64,000 bases of DNA, taken from the NCBI RefSeq assembly GCF_900128885.1, contig NZ_FQTU01000003.1, forward strand, positions 124,001 through 188,000, in the 5' to 3' direction. A program made the translations under genes and the position numbers. The stretch is from Alkalibacter saccharofermentans DSM 14828. GTDB taxonomy: Bacteria; Bacillota; Clostridia; Eubacteriales; Alkalibacteraceae. The notes under the pieces were generated by a model, which was not told where the DNA came from, did not search any database, and worked only from the letters and a program-made list of their open reading frames with translations. Shown here piece by piece: positions 37,801 through 44,675 of the stretch (its first letter is position 1; each line of letters begins with the position of its first letter).

Positions 37801-39110
37801 ATGATAGGGTTGGCAATAATTACCAGATCGGAAATGTTAAGAAAAGGCCTAAGCCTCCAAAGTTCACTGCTGAAATGAAAAAGAACCACACATTGTTGGT
37901 ACCTCAGATGTCTCCTATACATTTTGACTTCATCGAAGGGGCTATGTCCAAGTCGGGATATAATGTAAAAGTACTGCCGGATGTAGACAACAACGCAATA
38001 GAAGAAGGGCTAAAATACGTTAACAACGATGCTTGTTATCCCTCCATACTTGTAATTGGGCAGATGATGAATGCCTTGAAATCAGGGGAGTATGATCTGG
38101 ATAATGTTTCCTTGGTCATGTCTCAGACAGGGGGACCTTGTCGGGCTTCTAATTACGTTGGATTTATCAGGAAGGCACTAAACGACAGCAATATGGGACA
38201 CATACCTGTTATTTCGGCCAACCTGACAGGGTTGGAGAGAAATCCCGGATTCAAGATTTCTATCCCCATGGTCAATAGAGGCATCATGGCTATGGTTTAT
38301 GGAGATTTGTTCCAGAGGGTTTTGTATAAGACAAGACCTTATGAAAAGACAAAAGGATCTGCCAATAAGCTCTATGAAAAATGGAGAGACCGGGCTAAGG
38401 GAAACATAGAGTCAGGAAATCTTATAGAGTTTGGTAAAAATATGGAAAGAATAGTAAACGAGTTTGACGCTCTTGCCTTAAAAAGCGAGATAAAACCCAA
38501 AGTTGCAATTGTTGGTGAGATTTTGGTTAAGTACCATCCCACTGCAAACAACGATTTAATAAACGTTCTTGAAGAAGAAGGAGCTGAAGTAGTTGTTCCT
38601 GACATTTTAGATTTTTTCCTTTACTGCGCGTACAACGGAGTTTATAAACACCATGCATTTTATACCAGCAAAAAGTCCATGAAAAACAGCAGCAGGTTTA
38701 TCGGACTAATTGAATGGTACAGGAGCAGAATGAAAAAGTGTCTAGAAAAAAGCGAAAGGTTTAGACCCCCGACCCCCATAACCCATAAGGCTAAAATGGC
38801 TCAAAAGCTTATAGACTTAGGCAATCAGGGAGGAGAAGGGTGGTTTTTGACTGCTGAGATGATGGAGTTGATTGAAGAAGGCATCGAAAACATAGTGTGC
38901 GTGCAGCCATTTGCATGTCTGCCCAACCACGTAATGGGCAAAGGGATGATGAAGCCCATACGGGCCATGTATCCTTATGCCAATATCGCTGCTATTGATT
39001 ATGATCCGGGAGCAAGCGAAGTCAACCAGTTGAACAGAATAAAACTCATGATGGCAGTCGCAAACAAGAACTTAAAGAAAAAAACTCTAAAAGATCACGT
39101 TTCTACATAA
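34845..39110 (+). CDS. Giant 2-hydroxyacyl-CoA dehydratase activase-like fusion protein
   Basis: About 1421 residues. Domain 1 (about 1-270) and domain 2 (about 320-580) are both BcrA/BadF/HgdC-type ASKHA ATPases: LGLDVGSTTIKL and LGIDAGSTTSKA, each with the two cysteines that ligate the bridging 4Fe-4S cluster in HgdC dimers (GTCAGGTG/SRCGVF and EACSSGCG/TRCTVF). Then a Cys-rich link (CKACTNNC, near 608), a DUF2229-type domain (about 675-790) and an HgdB/COG3581-like dehydratase region (about 860-1410) with GRPYHVDPE, FGCGIDA and DACYPS. ATPases and their target are thus on one chain. Such proteins are common in Clostridia, function unknown. TTG 34842 is an alternative start to ATG 34845 after GGGAGG. 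Confidence 0.85.
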   Translation: MSDKKRYNLGLDVGSTTIKLVVLENDKITYSVYRRHLSNIKSTIKSVIEEAYDQIGNIELKASVTGSGGLSVSKWLGIKFVQEVIASTLAVEKTIPDTDVVIELGGEDAKITYFDHSIEQRMNGTCAGGTGAFIDQMASLLECDASGLNNLAKEYGVIYPIASRCGVFAKTDVQPLLNEGAKKEDIAASVFQAVVNQTISGLACGKPIVGNVAFLGGPLYFLSELRKRFIETLEMEDDQIRFPENSQLFVALGAAFDSFENHETTSLGEIMEKTSGMGDVQLKEIHRLEPLFKSEADLLEFRKRHEREKVKREDISSYKGKAYLGIDAGSTTSKAALIGEEGQLLYTYYSGNQGSPLNQAIGILKEVYSLIHEDIKIVNGAVTGYGEALIKSALKIDIGEIETMAHYKGAKYFLPQVDFILDIGGQDMKCIKIVDGIIDDIVLNEACSSGCGSFLETFAKSLGLDVQGFANAALLADSPVDLGTRCTVFMNSRVKQAQKEGASVGDISAGLSYSVIRNALQKVIKIRNMDELGENIVVQGGTFYSDAVLRGLEKISGRNVIRPDISGIMGAFGAALIARERYDGSEESSMLKSQELEKFNIDIKFKRCKACTNNCLLTVNKFSDGRKYISGNRCEKGLGILGGVKKPEMPDLYDYKYKELFAYENNKKHESHRGTVGIPRVLNMYENYPFWHTFFTDLGYNVVISPHSNKKIFEEGIETIPSESVCYPAKLVHGHIVNLLKQGVDMIFYPCVPYEEKEFKEADNCYSCPIVTSYPETIKHNLDDIGISETEYVNFFITMENYDKIKTRLVVEFAKRGFEKEHIASACKKAWNERVSFRQKIMKKGEETLEYINKNNLKAIILAGRPYHVDPEIHHGIPNLIKDMGMAVLTEDSVSHLGKLSEPLRVLDQWKYHTRLYAAAEFASRNENIEFVQLTSFGCGIDAVTSDQAQELLKEKGRIYTLIKIDEGNNLGAVRIRLRSLKAAMDDRVGNNYQIGNVKKRPKPPKFTAEMKKNHTLLVPQMSPIHFDFIEGAMSKSGYNVKVLPDVDNNAIEEGLKYVNNDACYPSILVIGQMMNALKSGEYDLDNVSLVMSQTGGPCRASNYVGFIRKALNDSNMGHIPVISANLTGLERNPGFKISIPMVNRGIMAMVYGDLFQRVLYKTRPYEKTKGSANKLYEKWRDRAKGNIESGNLIEFGKNMERIVNEFDALALKSEIKPKVAIVGEILVKYHPTANNDLINVLEEEGAEVVVPDILDFFLYCAYNGVYKHHAFYTSKKSMKNSSRFIGLIEWYRSRMKKCLEKSERFRPPTPITHKAKMAQKLIDLGNQGGEGWFLTAEMMELIEEGIENIVCVQPFACLPNHVMGKGMMKPIRAMYPYANIAAIDYDPGASEVNQLNRIKLMMAVANKNLKKKTLKDHVST

Positions 39111-39127
39111 GAATGCAAGTATCATAA

Positions 39128-39461
39128 GGTCAATTGGCAGATGATGCGGCATTAAAAAGACTAGCAGAATTTTTGTTAAAAGAAGATATGGGCATCAAAG
39201 GCATGTACAGGTATGGGGGAGATGAAATGCTCATCATTATCAAGGATGACGCAGCTACATCGTCCATATGCTTTAACATAGTGGTTGAATATTTGTCATG
39301 AATACTCACAGGTATAAAATAATATTACGGTCACTGTAGGAGCCCCAGTACACAAAACGAAATACAAAGAGTTATTAAATATTGCGGATATCGCTTTGTA
39401 CAAAGCAAAGAAAAAAGGAAGAAATTGTTTTGTAATAGTGGTTAAAAGGACCGGTCTGTAG
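39128..39461 (+). pseudogene. Frameshifted remnant of a GGDEF (diguanylate cyclase) domain
   Basis: Frame 39128-39301 translates to GQLADDAALKRLAEFLLKE and then MYRYGGDEMLIIIKDDA before a TGA: this is the body of a GGDEF domain with signature RYGGDEM in place of RYGGDEF. A second frame, shifted by one, at 39324-39461 gives VTVGAPVHKTKYKELLNIA then ADIALYKAKKKGRNCF, the normal C-terminal end of the same domain. The N-terminal half is missing and no start codon or ribosome site is present. It sits right after the giant activase gene and ends at a terminator, so it looks like the 3' end of a decayed gene. Confidence 0.85.
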
Positions 39462-39475
39462 GCTGGTCCTTTTTT
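39444..39475 (+). terminator. Terminator after GGDEF remnant
   Basis: AAAAGGACC (39444-39452) pairs with GGTCCTTTT (39465-39473), inner G-C and G-T pairs, ending in six T residues. Confidence 0.88.
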
Positions 39476-39595
39476 CAGTTGAATTTGCCAAAGACAATAA
39501 AACAATGGTTTAAAAAAACAACATTTTATGAAAATGTATTTTGAAAACCCGGTTGAGAAAATTTTAAAAAGCTTGATTTTCCAACATGTAACGAG

Positions 39596-39612
39596 ATGTA
39601 AACGGAAAGACA
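39596..39612 (+). promoter_or_regulatory. Possible cre (CcpA) site
   Basis: ATGTAAACGGAAAGACA matches the loose cre pattern WTGNAANCGNWNNCW at 14 of 15 positions, 35 bp before the -35 of the polyol operon. Catabolite control of a PTS operon is expected, but the match is loose. Confidence 0.3.
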
Positions 39613-39646
39613 TAAAATATTGTAACAAAATATTAAATAAAAAGTG

Positions 39647-39675
39647 TTGACTTTCGTTTTCATACAGGGTATTAT
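39647..39675 (+). promoter_or_regulatory. Promoter of the SorC-PTS operon
   Basis: TTGACT (39647-39652), 17 bp, TATTAT (39670-39675), about 70 bp before the sorC-type regulator gene. The 160 bases before it, back to the terminator at 39475, are AT-rich and hold no gene that I can see. Confidence 0.8.
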
Positions 39676-39698
39676 TTAAGCAAGAAATGAATATCAAG

Positions 39699-39732
39699 GT
39701 GTGAAACGAATTTCACACGAATGATTGTGAAA
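39699..39732 (+). promoter_or_regulatory. Palindromic operator, probably for the SorC regulator
   Basis: GTGTGAAA (39699-39706), 4 bases, TTTCACAC (39711-39718): perfect 8-bp inverted repeat. A third half site TGTGAAA follows at 39726-39732, so the middle arm can pair either way. It lies between the -10 and the regulator's start codon, suited to autoregulation. Confidence 0.65.
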
Positions 39733-39743
39733 GGAAATTCGCT

Positions 39744-40688
39744 ATGGATTACAGATATGATGTCCGCCTAATGGTTAGATGTGCCAAAATGCATTATGAA
39801 GATAATTTGAAACAAAATGAAATAGCGGAAAAACTTGGCGTATCCAAAGCTACAGTCTCAAGAATCATAAATTATGCTAAGGAAAAGAAGATAATTGAAT
39901 TCAAAATAAACAATCCGTACCCGGAAGAAATCTTAGAGCTTGAGAAGAAGATTGAAGACAAATACGGTTTGACTGAGGTCATAATTGCAGATTTGGGCTC
40001 CGAAGATGAAAGCGATATCAAAAAGGCTTTGGCTAAGGAAGCAGCCAAATATTTGACCAGGGTCTTAAAGCAAGGGATGCTAGTTGGCGTTTCCAGTGGA
40101 ACCACCTTAGCTGAAATACCAAGGTACATTGAAAACACAAAAAACAACGACATAACTTTCGTACCCATGGTAGGAGGAAACGGCCAGTATATGCCGAATA
40201 TTCAAACTAACAATATAGCCCTTAACTTTGCCAGAGTCTTAAAAGGAAACTCAAAGATACTTCACGCTCCGGCAATAGTTGAAAAAATTGAAAATAAGAA
40301 AATGCTGATTGAAGATCCCGGAATAAAGTCGGTTCTCTCTTTGACTGATAAGCTTGATATAGCACTAATGGGGATAGGATCATCTACCTTGCAATCTAGC
40401 GTAAAAATGATTGCAGAGTTCTTGACAAATGAAGAACTGGAGCAGATTGCCGAAAAAGGAGCAGTTGCAGACGTCTGCAACATATTTGTAGATAAATTTG
40501 GAAACGGTGACAAATTCGAATCAAATCAAAGAGTCATAGGAATTTCTCTGGACAACATCAGAAGAACCCCATTAAAAGTTGGAATAGCAGGTCACATAGA
40601 TAAGCTTGATGCGATAAAAGGGATTTTGAATACAGACTTAATAAACGTGTTGGTTACTGATATCAGTATTGCCAGAAACTTGGCTTGA
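39744..40688 (+). CDS. SorC-family sugar-sensing transcriptional regulator
   Basis: A 314-residue regulator. The N-terminal helix-turn-helix is KQNEIAEKLGVSKATVSRII (residues about 25-44). The rest (about 55-314) is the SorC sugar-phosphate-binding domain, with GVSSGTTLAEIPRYI near 114 and MGIGSST near 210. Members sense phosphorylated sugars or polyols and act as activator or repressor of the linked operon. It is first in the PTS operon, with AAAGGA before the ATG and a palindromic operator directly upstream, so autoregulation is likely. The effector is not known. Confidence 0.9.
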   Translation: MDYRYDVRLMVRCAKMHYEDNLKQNEIAEKLGVSKATVSRIINYAKEKKIIEFKINNPYPEEILELEKKIEDKYGLTEVIIADLGSEDESDIKKALAKEAAKYLTRVLKQGMLVGVSSGTTLAEIPRYIENTKNNDITFVPMVGGNGQYMPNIQTNNIALNFARVLKGNSKILHAPAIVEKIENKKMLIEDPGIKSVLSLTDKLDIALMGIGSSTLQSSVKMIAEFLTNEELEQIAEKGAVADVCNIFVDKFGNGDKFESNQRVIGISLDNIRRTPLKVGIAGHIDKLDAIKGILNTDLINVLVTDISIARNLA

Positions 40689-40712
40689 TGAAGGATCCGA
40701 GGAGGGTTTTAA

Positions 40713-41135
40713 ATGGAAAATATGACTAGGTTGGTTTTTATATTCTTTGCTCTATTCATAGTGCAAGGGGCAATGACGTTTTTTCAGATTAAGAATTATA
40801 AAAAAAATGTCTCCGAAATCAGAAGAAAGGGAGACATGCTGATAGGCCAAGCAAAGGGAGGAATAAAATCCGGATGCATAGTAATAATGTCTCTAGACGA
40901 TAAGGGTAATATCACAGAAACCAGATGCATGGCAGGAAGAACGGTTTTCAACAGGTTTAAGAACATCGATGATTTTAATGGGAAGAATGTATATCAATCC
41001 CATGAGTGGACGCAAAACATAAAGAACAAACAGATAAGAAAAGCCGTGGAGACGGCAATAAACACAATGAAGGATCAGCTTAGTTCCATGGAAGAAGATT
41101 CTGAAGAAGGCAGCGAAAGCTCGGTTGCGACGTAA
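40713..41135 (+). CDS. gutM: Glucitol operon activator-like protein GutM
   Basis: A 140-residue protein with one N-terminal membrane segment (about 5-24) followed by a cytosolic domain, as in GutM of enteric sorbitol operons, where it works as an auxiliary activator. The GGIKSGCIVIMSLDDKGNI region (near residue 49) is family-typical. The C-terminus is a short acidic, Ser-rich tail. A GGAGGG site precedes it, 24 bases after the regulator. With the SorC protein next door it may assist sensing or membrane assembly of the PTS; its mechanism is poorly known. Confidence 0.82.
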   Translation: MENMTRLVFIFFALFIVQGAMTFFQIKNYKKNVSEIRRKGDMLIGQAKGGIKSGCIVIMSLDDKGNITETRCMAGRTVFNRFKNIDDFNGKNVYQSHEWTQNIKNKQIRKAVETAINTMKDQLSSMEEDSEEGSESSVAT

Positions 41136-41187
41136 ATGACAGGATTTATATAATTCTGTTAAATATAATTAACAAGGAGGATTTTAG

Positions 41188-41712
41188 ATGGATTTTTTAG
41201 CTAACTTGGCAGAAGGCTTTATCGGCTTGTTCAACGCTGGTGGAGCGACATTCATGGGATTGGTAACAGGCATAATCCCAACACTGGTAGTTCTTATTAC
41301 CTTTGTAAACTCTATAATCATGATTGTCGGAGAAGAAAAGGTGGAAGGATTTGCCCAAAAGATGACAGGCAATATAATAACGAGGTACACGGTATTTCCC
41401 GTTATTGCGATGTTCTTCTTGACTAACCCGATGGCATACTCATTCGGTAAGTTCTTGGAGGAAAAATACAAGCCTGCATTCTACGATGCAGCAGTATCAT
41501 TTTGTCATCCTATAACCGGATTGTTTCCCCATGGCAATCCAGGAGAACTGTTTGTATGGCTGGGAATCTCCAGCGGAATAACAGAGCTGGGCTTGTCAAT
41601 AGCAGGTCTTGCGGTCAGATACTTTTTAGTAGGTGTAGTAGTAATACTTATAAGAGGTATCGTGACAGAAAAGATTACTTTCATGATGATTGCAAGAAAA
41701 GAGGTGAACTGA
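41188..41712 (+). CDS. srlA: PTS glucitol/sorbitol-type permease, IIC component
   Basis: A 174-residue membrane protein that forms part of the sugar channel of a glucitol-class PTS. It matches the SrlA/GutA layout with hydrophobic spans near 20-45, 60-85 and 130-160, and the family segments NPMAYSFGKFLEEKYKPAFYDAA (near 92) and FCHPITGLFPHGNPGELFVWLG. AAGGAGG lies before the ATG. The stop is one base from the IIBC start. The glucitol class imports hexitols, but related systems take other polyols. Confidence 0.9.
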   Translation: MDFLANLAEGFIGLFNAGGATFMGLVTGIIPTLVVLITFVNSIIMIVGEEKVEGFAQKMTGNIITRYTVFPVIAMFFLTNPMAYSFGKFLEEKYKPAFYDAAVSFCHPITGLFPHGNPGELFVWLGISSGITELGLSIAGLAVRYFLVGVVVILIRGIVTEKITFMMIARKEVN

Positions 41713-41713
41713 T

Positions 41714-42709
41714 ATGGCTTACAATACTATTAGAATCGAAAAAGGAAAAGGCGGTTGGGGCGGTCCATTGGTGATAAAGCCCGATTCAAAGAGAAACAAG
41801 GTAGTTTCTGTTACTGGTGGAGGAATAGATCCCATATCCCAAAAAGTGGCTGAATTATCAGGATGCGAGACGGTAGATGGTTTTGCAACTTCTGTTCCGG
41901 ATGACCAGATATTTGTGGCTATAGTAGATTGTGGAGGAACAGCGAGATGTGGAGTATATCCTAAAAAGGGCGTATATACCATAAATCTTACTCCGGTAGG
42001 TCAATCAGGACCTTTGGCTCAGTACATCAAGGAAGACATTTACGTTTCAGGAGTCAAGGAAGAAAATGTAACACTGGCTGAAGAGGGTGCACAAGTAACT
42101 CAAACAGCTAAGTCAGAAAGCTCTTCCAGCACTGCTTCAAAAGCTTCATCAAACGGTAATGGAAACGGTAATGGAAACGGCAAAAGCAGTTTTATAGTAA
42201 GGATGGGCAAGAGCGTCGGTGGAGTAGTAGGGAAGTTCTTTGCAGCCGGAAGACAAACAATACAAATGGTTATAAACAACATCCTGCCATTCATGGCATT
42301 CGTATCGATGTTGATTGGTATTATATCCGAATCAGGTATAGGCGAGATTATAGCTCAAGCGATTGCGCCGATATCAGGAAGCCTTCCAGGATTATTGGTT
42401 GTATGTATGATATGTGCGCTTCCCGTATTATCGCCGATCCTTGGACCGGGAGCGGTTATTGCTCAGGTAGTAGGGGTTTTCCTAGGTGTTGAAATAGGAA
42501 GAGGAACAATACCACCTCAATACGCTCTTCCTGCACTATTTGCGATAAATCCACAAGTTGGTTGCGACTTTATCCCTGTAGGACTTAGCTTGGGAGAAGC
42601 AGAACCTGAAACTGTTGAAATCGGTGTGCCAGCGGTACTTTTTTCTAGAGTCATAACAGGCCCTATAGCTGTAGTAATAGCATGGGCAGCAAGCTTTGGA
42701 TTGTTTTAA
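41714..42709 (+). CDS. srlE: PTS glucitol/sorbitol-type permease, IIBC component
   Basis: A 331-residue component. The N-terminal IIB domain (about 1-125) begins with GKGGWGGPL and has the phosphoacceptor-cysteine region DCGGTARCGVYP (near residue 76). A low-complexity linker of Ser/Thr/Ala and five Asn-Gly repeats (about 136-158) connects to a membrane IIC part (about 185-331) with PVLSPILGPGAVIAQ and PQVGCDFIPVGLSLGEAEPETV. It phosphorylates the imported polyol. GAGGTGA before the ATG. A strong hairpin follows at 42718. Confidence 0.9.
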   Translation: MAYNTIRIEKGKGGWGGPLVIKPDSKRNKVVSVTGGGIDPISQKVAELSGCETVDGFATSVPDDQIFVAIVDCGGTARCGVYPKKGVYTINLTPVGQSGPLAQYIKEDIYVSGVKEENVTLAEEGAQVTQTAKSESSSSTASKASSNGNGNGNGNGKSSFIVRMGKSVGGVVGKFFAAGRQTIQMVINNILPFMAFVSMLIGIISESGIGEIIAQAIAPISGSLPGLLVVCMICALPVLSPILGPGAVIAQVVGVFLGVEIGRGTIPPQYALPALFAINPQVGCDFIPVGLSLGEAEPETVEIGVPAVLFSRVITGPIAVVIAWAASFGLF

Positions 42710-42717
42710 ATTTCTTT

Positions 42718-42740
42718 GGTGCGACGCCAAGCGTCGCACC
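42718..42740 (+). repeat. Strong GC hairpin inside the PTS operon
   Basis: GGTGCGACGC, 3-base loop, exact complement; no T-run. It stands 9 bases after the IIBC stop. Probably an mRNA stabiliser or processing site rather than a terminator. Confidence 0.8.
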
Positions 42741-42804
42741 AGTCTATTAAAGATGTTAGGTTTGAATATAAAGTGGCACTTGGTGCTCAAAAGGAAAATG
42801 GCGG

Positions 42805-42840
42805 TTGAATGATTTTGAATGTATGCAAAAAATCGTTCAA
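42805..42840 (+). repeat. Second hairpin in the leader of srlB
   Basis: TTGAATGATTTT (42805-42816) pairs with AAAATCGTTCAA (42829-42840), one G-T wobble, 12-base loop, ending about 11 bases before the srlB ribosome site. It could influence srlB translation. Confidence 0.5.
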
Positions 42841-42861
42841 TAGCTAAACTTGGAGGGTGAA

Positions 42862-43215
42862 ATGAAATATAACGTTAAAATTACAGGAATTGGAGACATA
42901 GCTCTAGATTTTCTAACTGAGGACATGCTAATAATTTTTAATGATAATGCACCACCTGAATTAAAGGAAATATCTGTGCTTCACGAAGCGTCCAATCTTT
43001 CAGAAGACGTTAAAATAGGGGATTTGGTTGAAATATGTGGGAAAGAATATTTTGTTTCAGCTGTAGGGGATGAAGCAAATCACACACTAAAGAAAATGGG
43101 ACATTGTTCTTTGAAATTTGACGGTTCAGAAGATCCACAACTTCCGGGAACAATACATTTAAAAGGGGAAAGCAATCCGGAAATAAAAATCGGTGAATAT
43201 ATAACAATAATGTAA
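42862..43215 (+). CDS. srlB: PTS glucitol/sorbitol-type IIA component
   Basis: A 117-residue cytosolic phosphocarrier that passes phosphate from HPr to IIB. ATG 42862 is chosen because GGAGGG (42852-42857) precedes it. The conserved histidine is in ISVLHEAS (near residue 42), matching the active-site position of SrlB. The C-terminal LPGTIHLKG is typical. It is separated from the IIBC gene by 152 bases carrying two hairpins. Confidence 0.9.
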   Translation: MKYNVKITGIGDIALDFLTEDMLIIFNDNAPPELKEISVLHEASNLSEDVKIGDLVEICGKEYFVSAVGDEANHTLKKMGHCSLKFDGSEDPQLPGTIHLKGESNPEIKIGEYITIM

Positions 43216-43232
43216 ACTGGGAGGCAATGCAG

Positions 43233-44528
43233 ATGTTAAATATCAACAGAAAACTTAGAGCGCTGGAAGAGCAAGGAAAGCCTATCAAGCTTGGCCTTAT
43301 CGGAGCGGGACAAATGGGCAAAGGAATGGTCAGCCAGGTAATGAAAATGAAAGGCATGATACCGGCGATAGTAGTCGACATCAACGTTGACAACGCGATA
43401 GAGTCCTACACTTTGGCAGGGGTGGCCAAAGATGATATCGTAGTGACAGACCTTTTATCAGAGGCTAATATCGCTATGGAGCAAGGCAAGTACGTAGCTT
43501 CTGCAAATGCCGACATACCTGCAGCTGCTAACTTGACAGACGTTGTTGTAGATGCTACAGGCGTTCCGGATGTAGGTGCGAGGATTGCTCTTGATGCAAT
43601 TATGAACAAGAAACATGTTGTAATGCTTAACGTTGAAACCGATGTAGTAATCGGCGCTTACCTTAAGAAGCTTGCCGACAATGCGGGCGTGATCTACACT
43701 GGTTCTGCAGGAGACGAGCCAGGCTCTGTAATGGAACTTTACGATTTTGCTGACGGCATGGGAATGGATATAGTTGCAATCGGTAAAGGAAAGAATAATC
43801 CCGTTGTAGCGGGCTGCAATCCTGAAACAGTATATGAGCAAGCTATGAGAGAAGGAGTAAGCCCTAAAATGCTTACAGCTTTCAAAGATGGAACAAAAAC
43901 AATGGTTGAGATGACAGCTATGGCTAATGCGACAGGATACTTGCCTGATGTTAGAGGAGGCCATGCGCCATCAGCAGTTGTAAGCGAGCTGCCTAAACTG
44001 TTCCAGCTTAAAGAAAATGGCGGAATGCTTAACAACACAAAAATCGTTGACTACGTCAACGGAGTTGCACCGGGTGTATTCGTAATCGTAACTACGGATC
44101 TTCCACAGATCCACCACGAAATGCAGTATTTGAGCATGGGACCTGGACCAAACTACGTGTTGTTCAGACCTTATCACCTGACAAGCCTGGAGACACCACT
44201 TTCTGCAGCTAGAGCGGTAATCTACAACGAACCTACAATCGTTCCGCTTCCAGGAAAGCCTGTAGCAGAAACAATTACCATAGCAAAGAAAGATCTTGGC
44301 GCCGGAGATATGCTTGATGGAATAGGTGGATTCACAGTATACGGAAGTTTTGATACTTATGAAAATGCGAAGGCTGAAAATGCCGTTCCTTTGGGCCTTA
44401 TCACTAAGAATACCAAGCTTATTAAGCCTAAGAAAACGGGAGAAGTAATCACCTATGACGATATAGAAATAGACAAGACTACTCTTATATATAAGCTTAG
44501 AGAACTTCAAGAAACCTTGATTGGGTAA
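43233..44528 (+). CDS. NAD(P)-dependent oxidoreductase, homoserine-dehydrogenase-like with SAF domain
   Basis: A 431-residue protein of the COG4091 type. The N-terminal Rossmann domain has LGLIGAGQMGKG (near residue 20); the middle is homoserine-dehydrogenase-like (NVETDVVIGAYLKK near 132, GSAGDEPGSVMELYDF near 155); the C-terminal SAF domain spans about 345-420. ATG 43233 has GGGAGG at eight bases; ATG 43227 would be too close. This family is usually mis-named homoserine dehydrogenase; here it is linked to polyol PTS genes, so it more likely oxidises a polyol phosphate or derived intermediate (inference). It is followed by a hairpin terminator. Confidence 0.8.
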   Translation: MLNINRKLRALEEQGKPIKLGLIGAGQMGKGMVSQVMKMKGMIPAIVVDINVDNAIESYTLAGVAKDDIVVTDLLSEANIAMEQGKYVASANADIPAAANLTDVVVDATGVPDVGARIALDAIMNKKHVVMLNVETDVVIGAYLKKLADNAGVIYTGSAGDEPGSVMELYDFADGMGMDIVAIGKGKNNPVVAGCNPETVYEQAMREGVSPKMLTAFKDGTKTMVEMTAMANATGYLPDVRGGHAPSAVVSELPKLFQLKENGGMLNNTKIVDYVNGVAPGVFVIVTTDLPQIHHEMQYLSMGPGPNYVLFRPYHLTSLETPLSAARAVIYNEPTIVPLPGKPVAETITIAKKDLGAGDMLDGIGGFTVYGSFDTYENAKAENAVPLGLITKNTKLIKPKKTGEVITYDDIEIDKTTLIYKLRELQETLIG

Positions 44529-44569
44529 TGGTTTTGCGATACAATTGAAATGTGCCAGTGATAAAGTGA

Positions 44570-44622
44570 AGGCCGTGGATAAACTGTCACCATAAGGTGC
44601 ACGGTTTATTGCGGTCTTTTTT
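44570..44622 (+). terminator. Terminator (possibly leaky) before the HAD-IIA gene
   Basis: AGGCCGTGGATAAACTGT (44570-44587) pairs with ACGGTTTATTGCGGTCT (44601-44617) with several G-T pairs, then six T residues. No promoter is evident between it and the next gene, so partial read-through is likely. Confidence 0.75.
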
Positions 44623-44675
44623 ATACAAAAAAATATCGACCATCCCTTAAGTGGGAGGTTGCGGGAGGTAATGTT

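Noticed and set aside
39296..39697. 133-codon minus-strand frame in the gap before the SorC gene
   Set aside because: It is antisense to the GGDEF remnant, a terminator and the promoter region, is Phe/Leu-rich and has no recognisable domain.
40713..43215. Plain sorbitol utilisation operon
   Set aside because: The transporter is of glucitol type, but no sorbitol-6-phosphate dehydrogenase is present and three other enzymes follow, so I did not call it sorbitol catabolism.
43971..44510. 179-codon minus-strand frame
   Set aside because: It is antisense to the SAF-domain oxidoreductase; no ribosome site and implausible composition.
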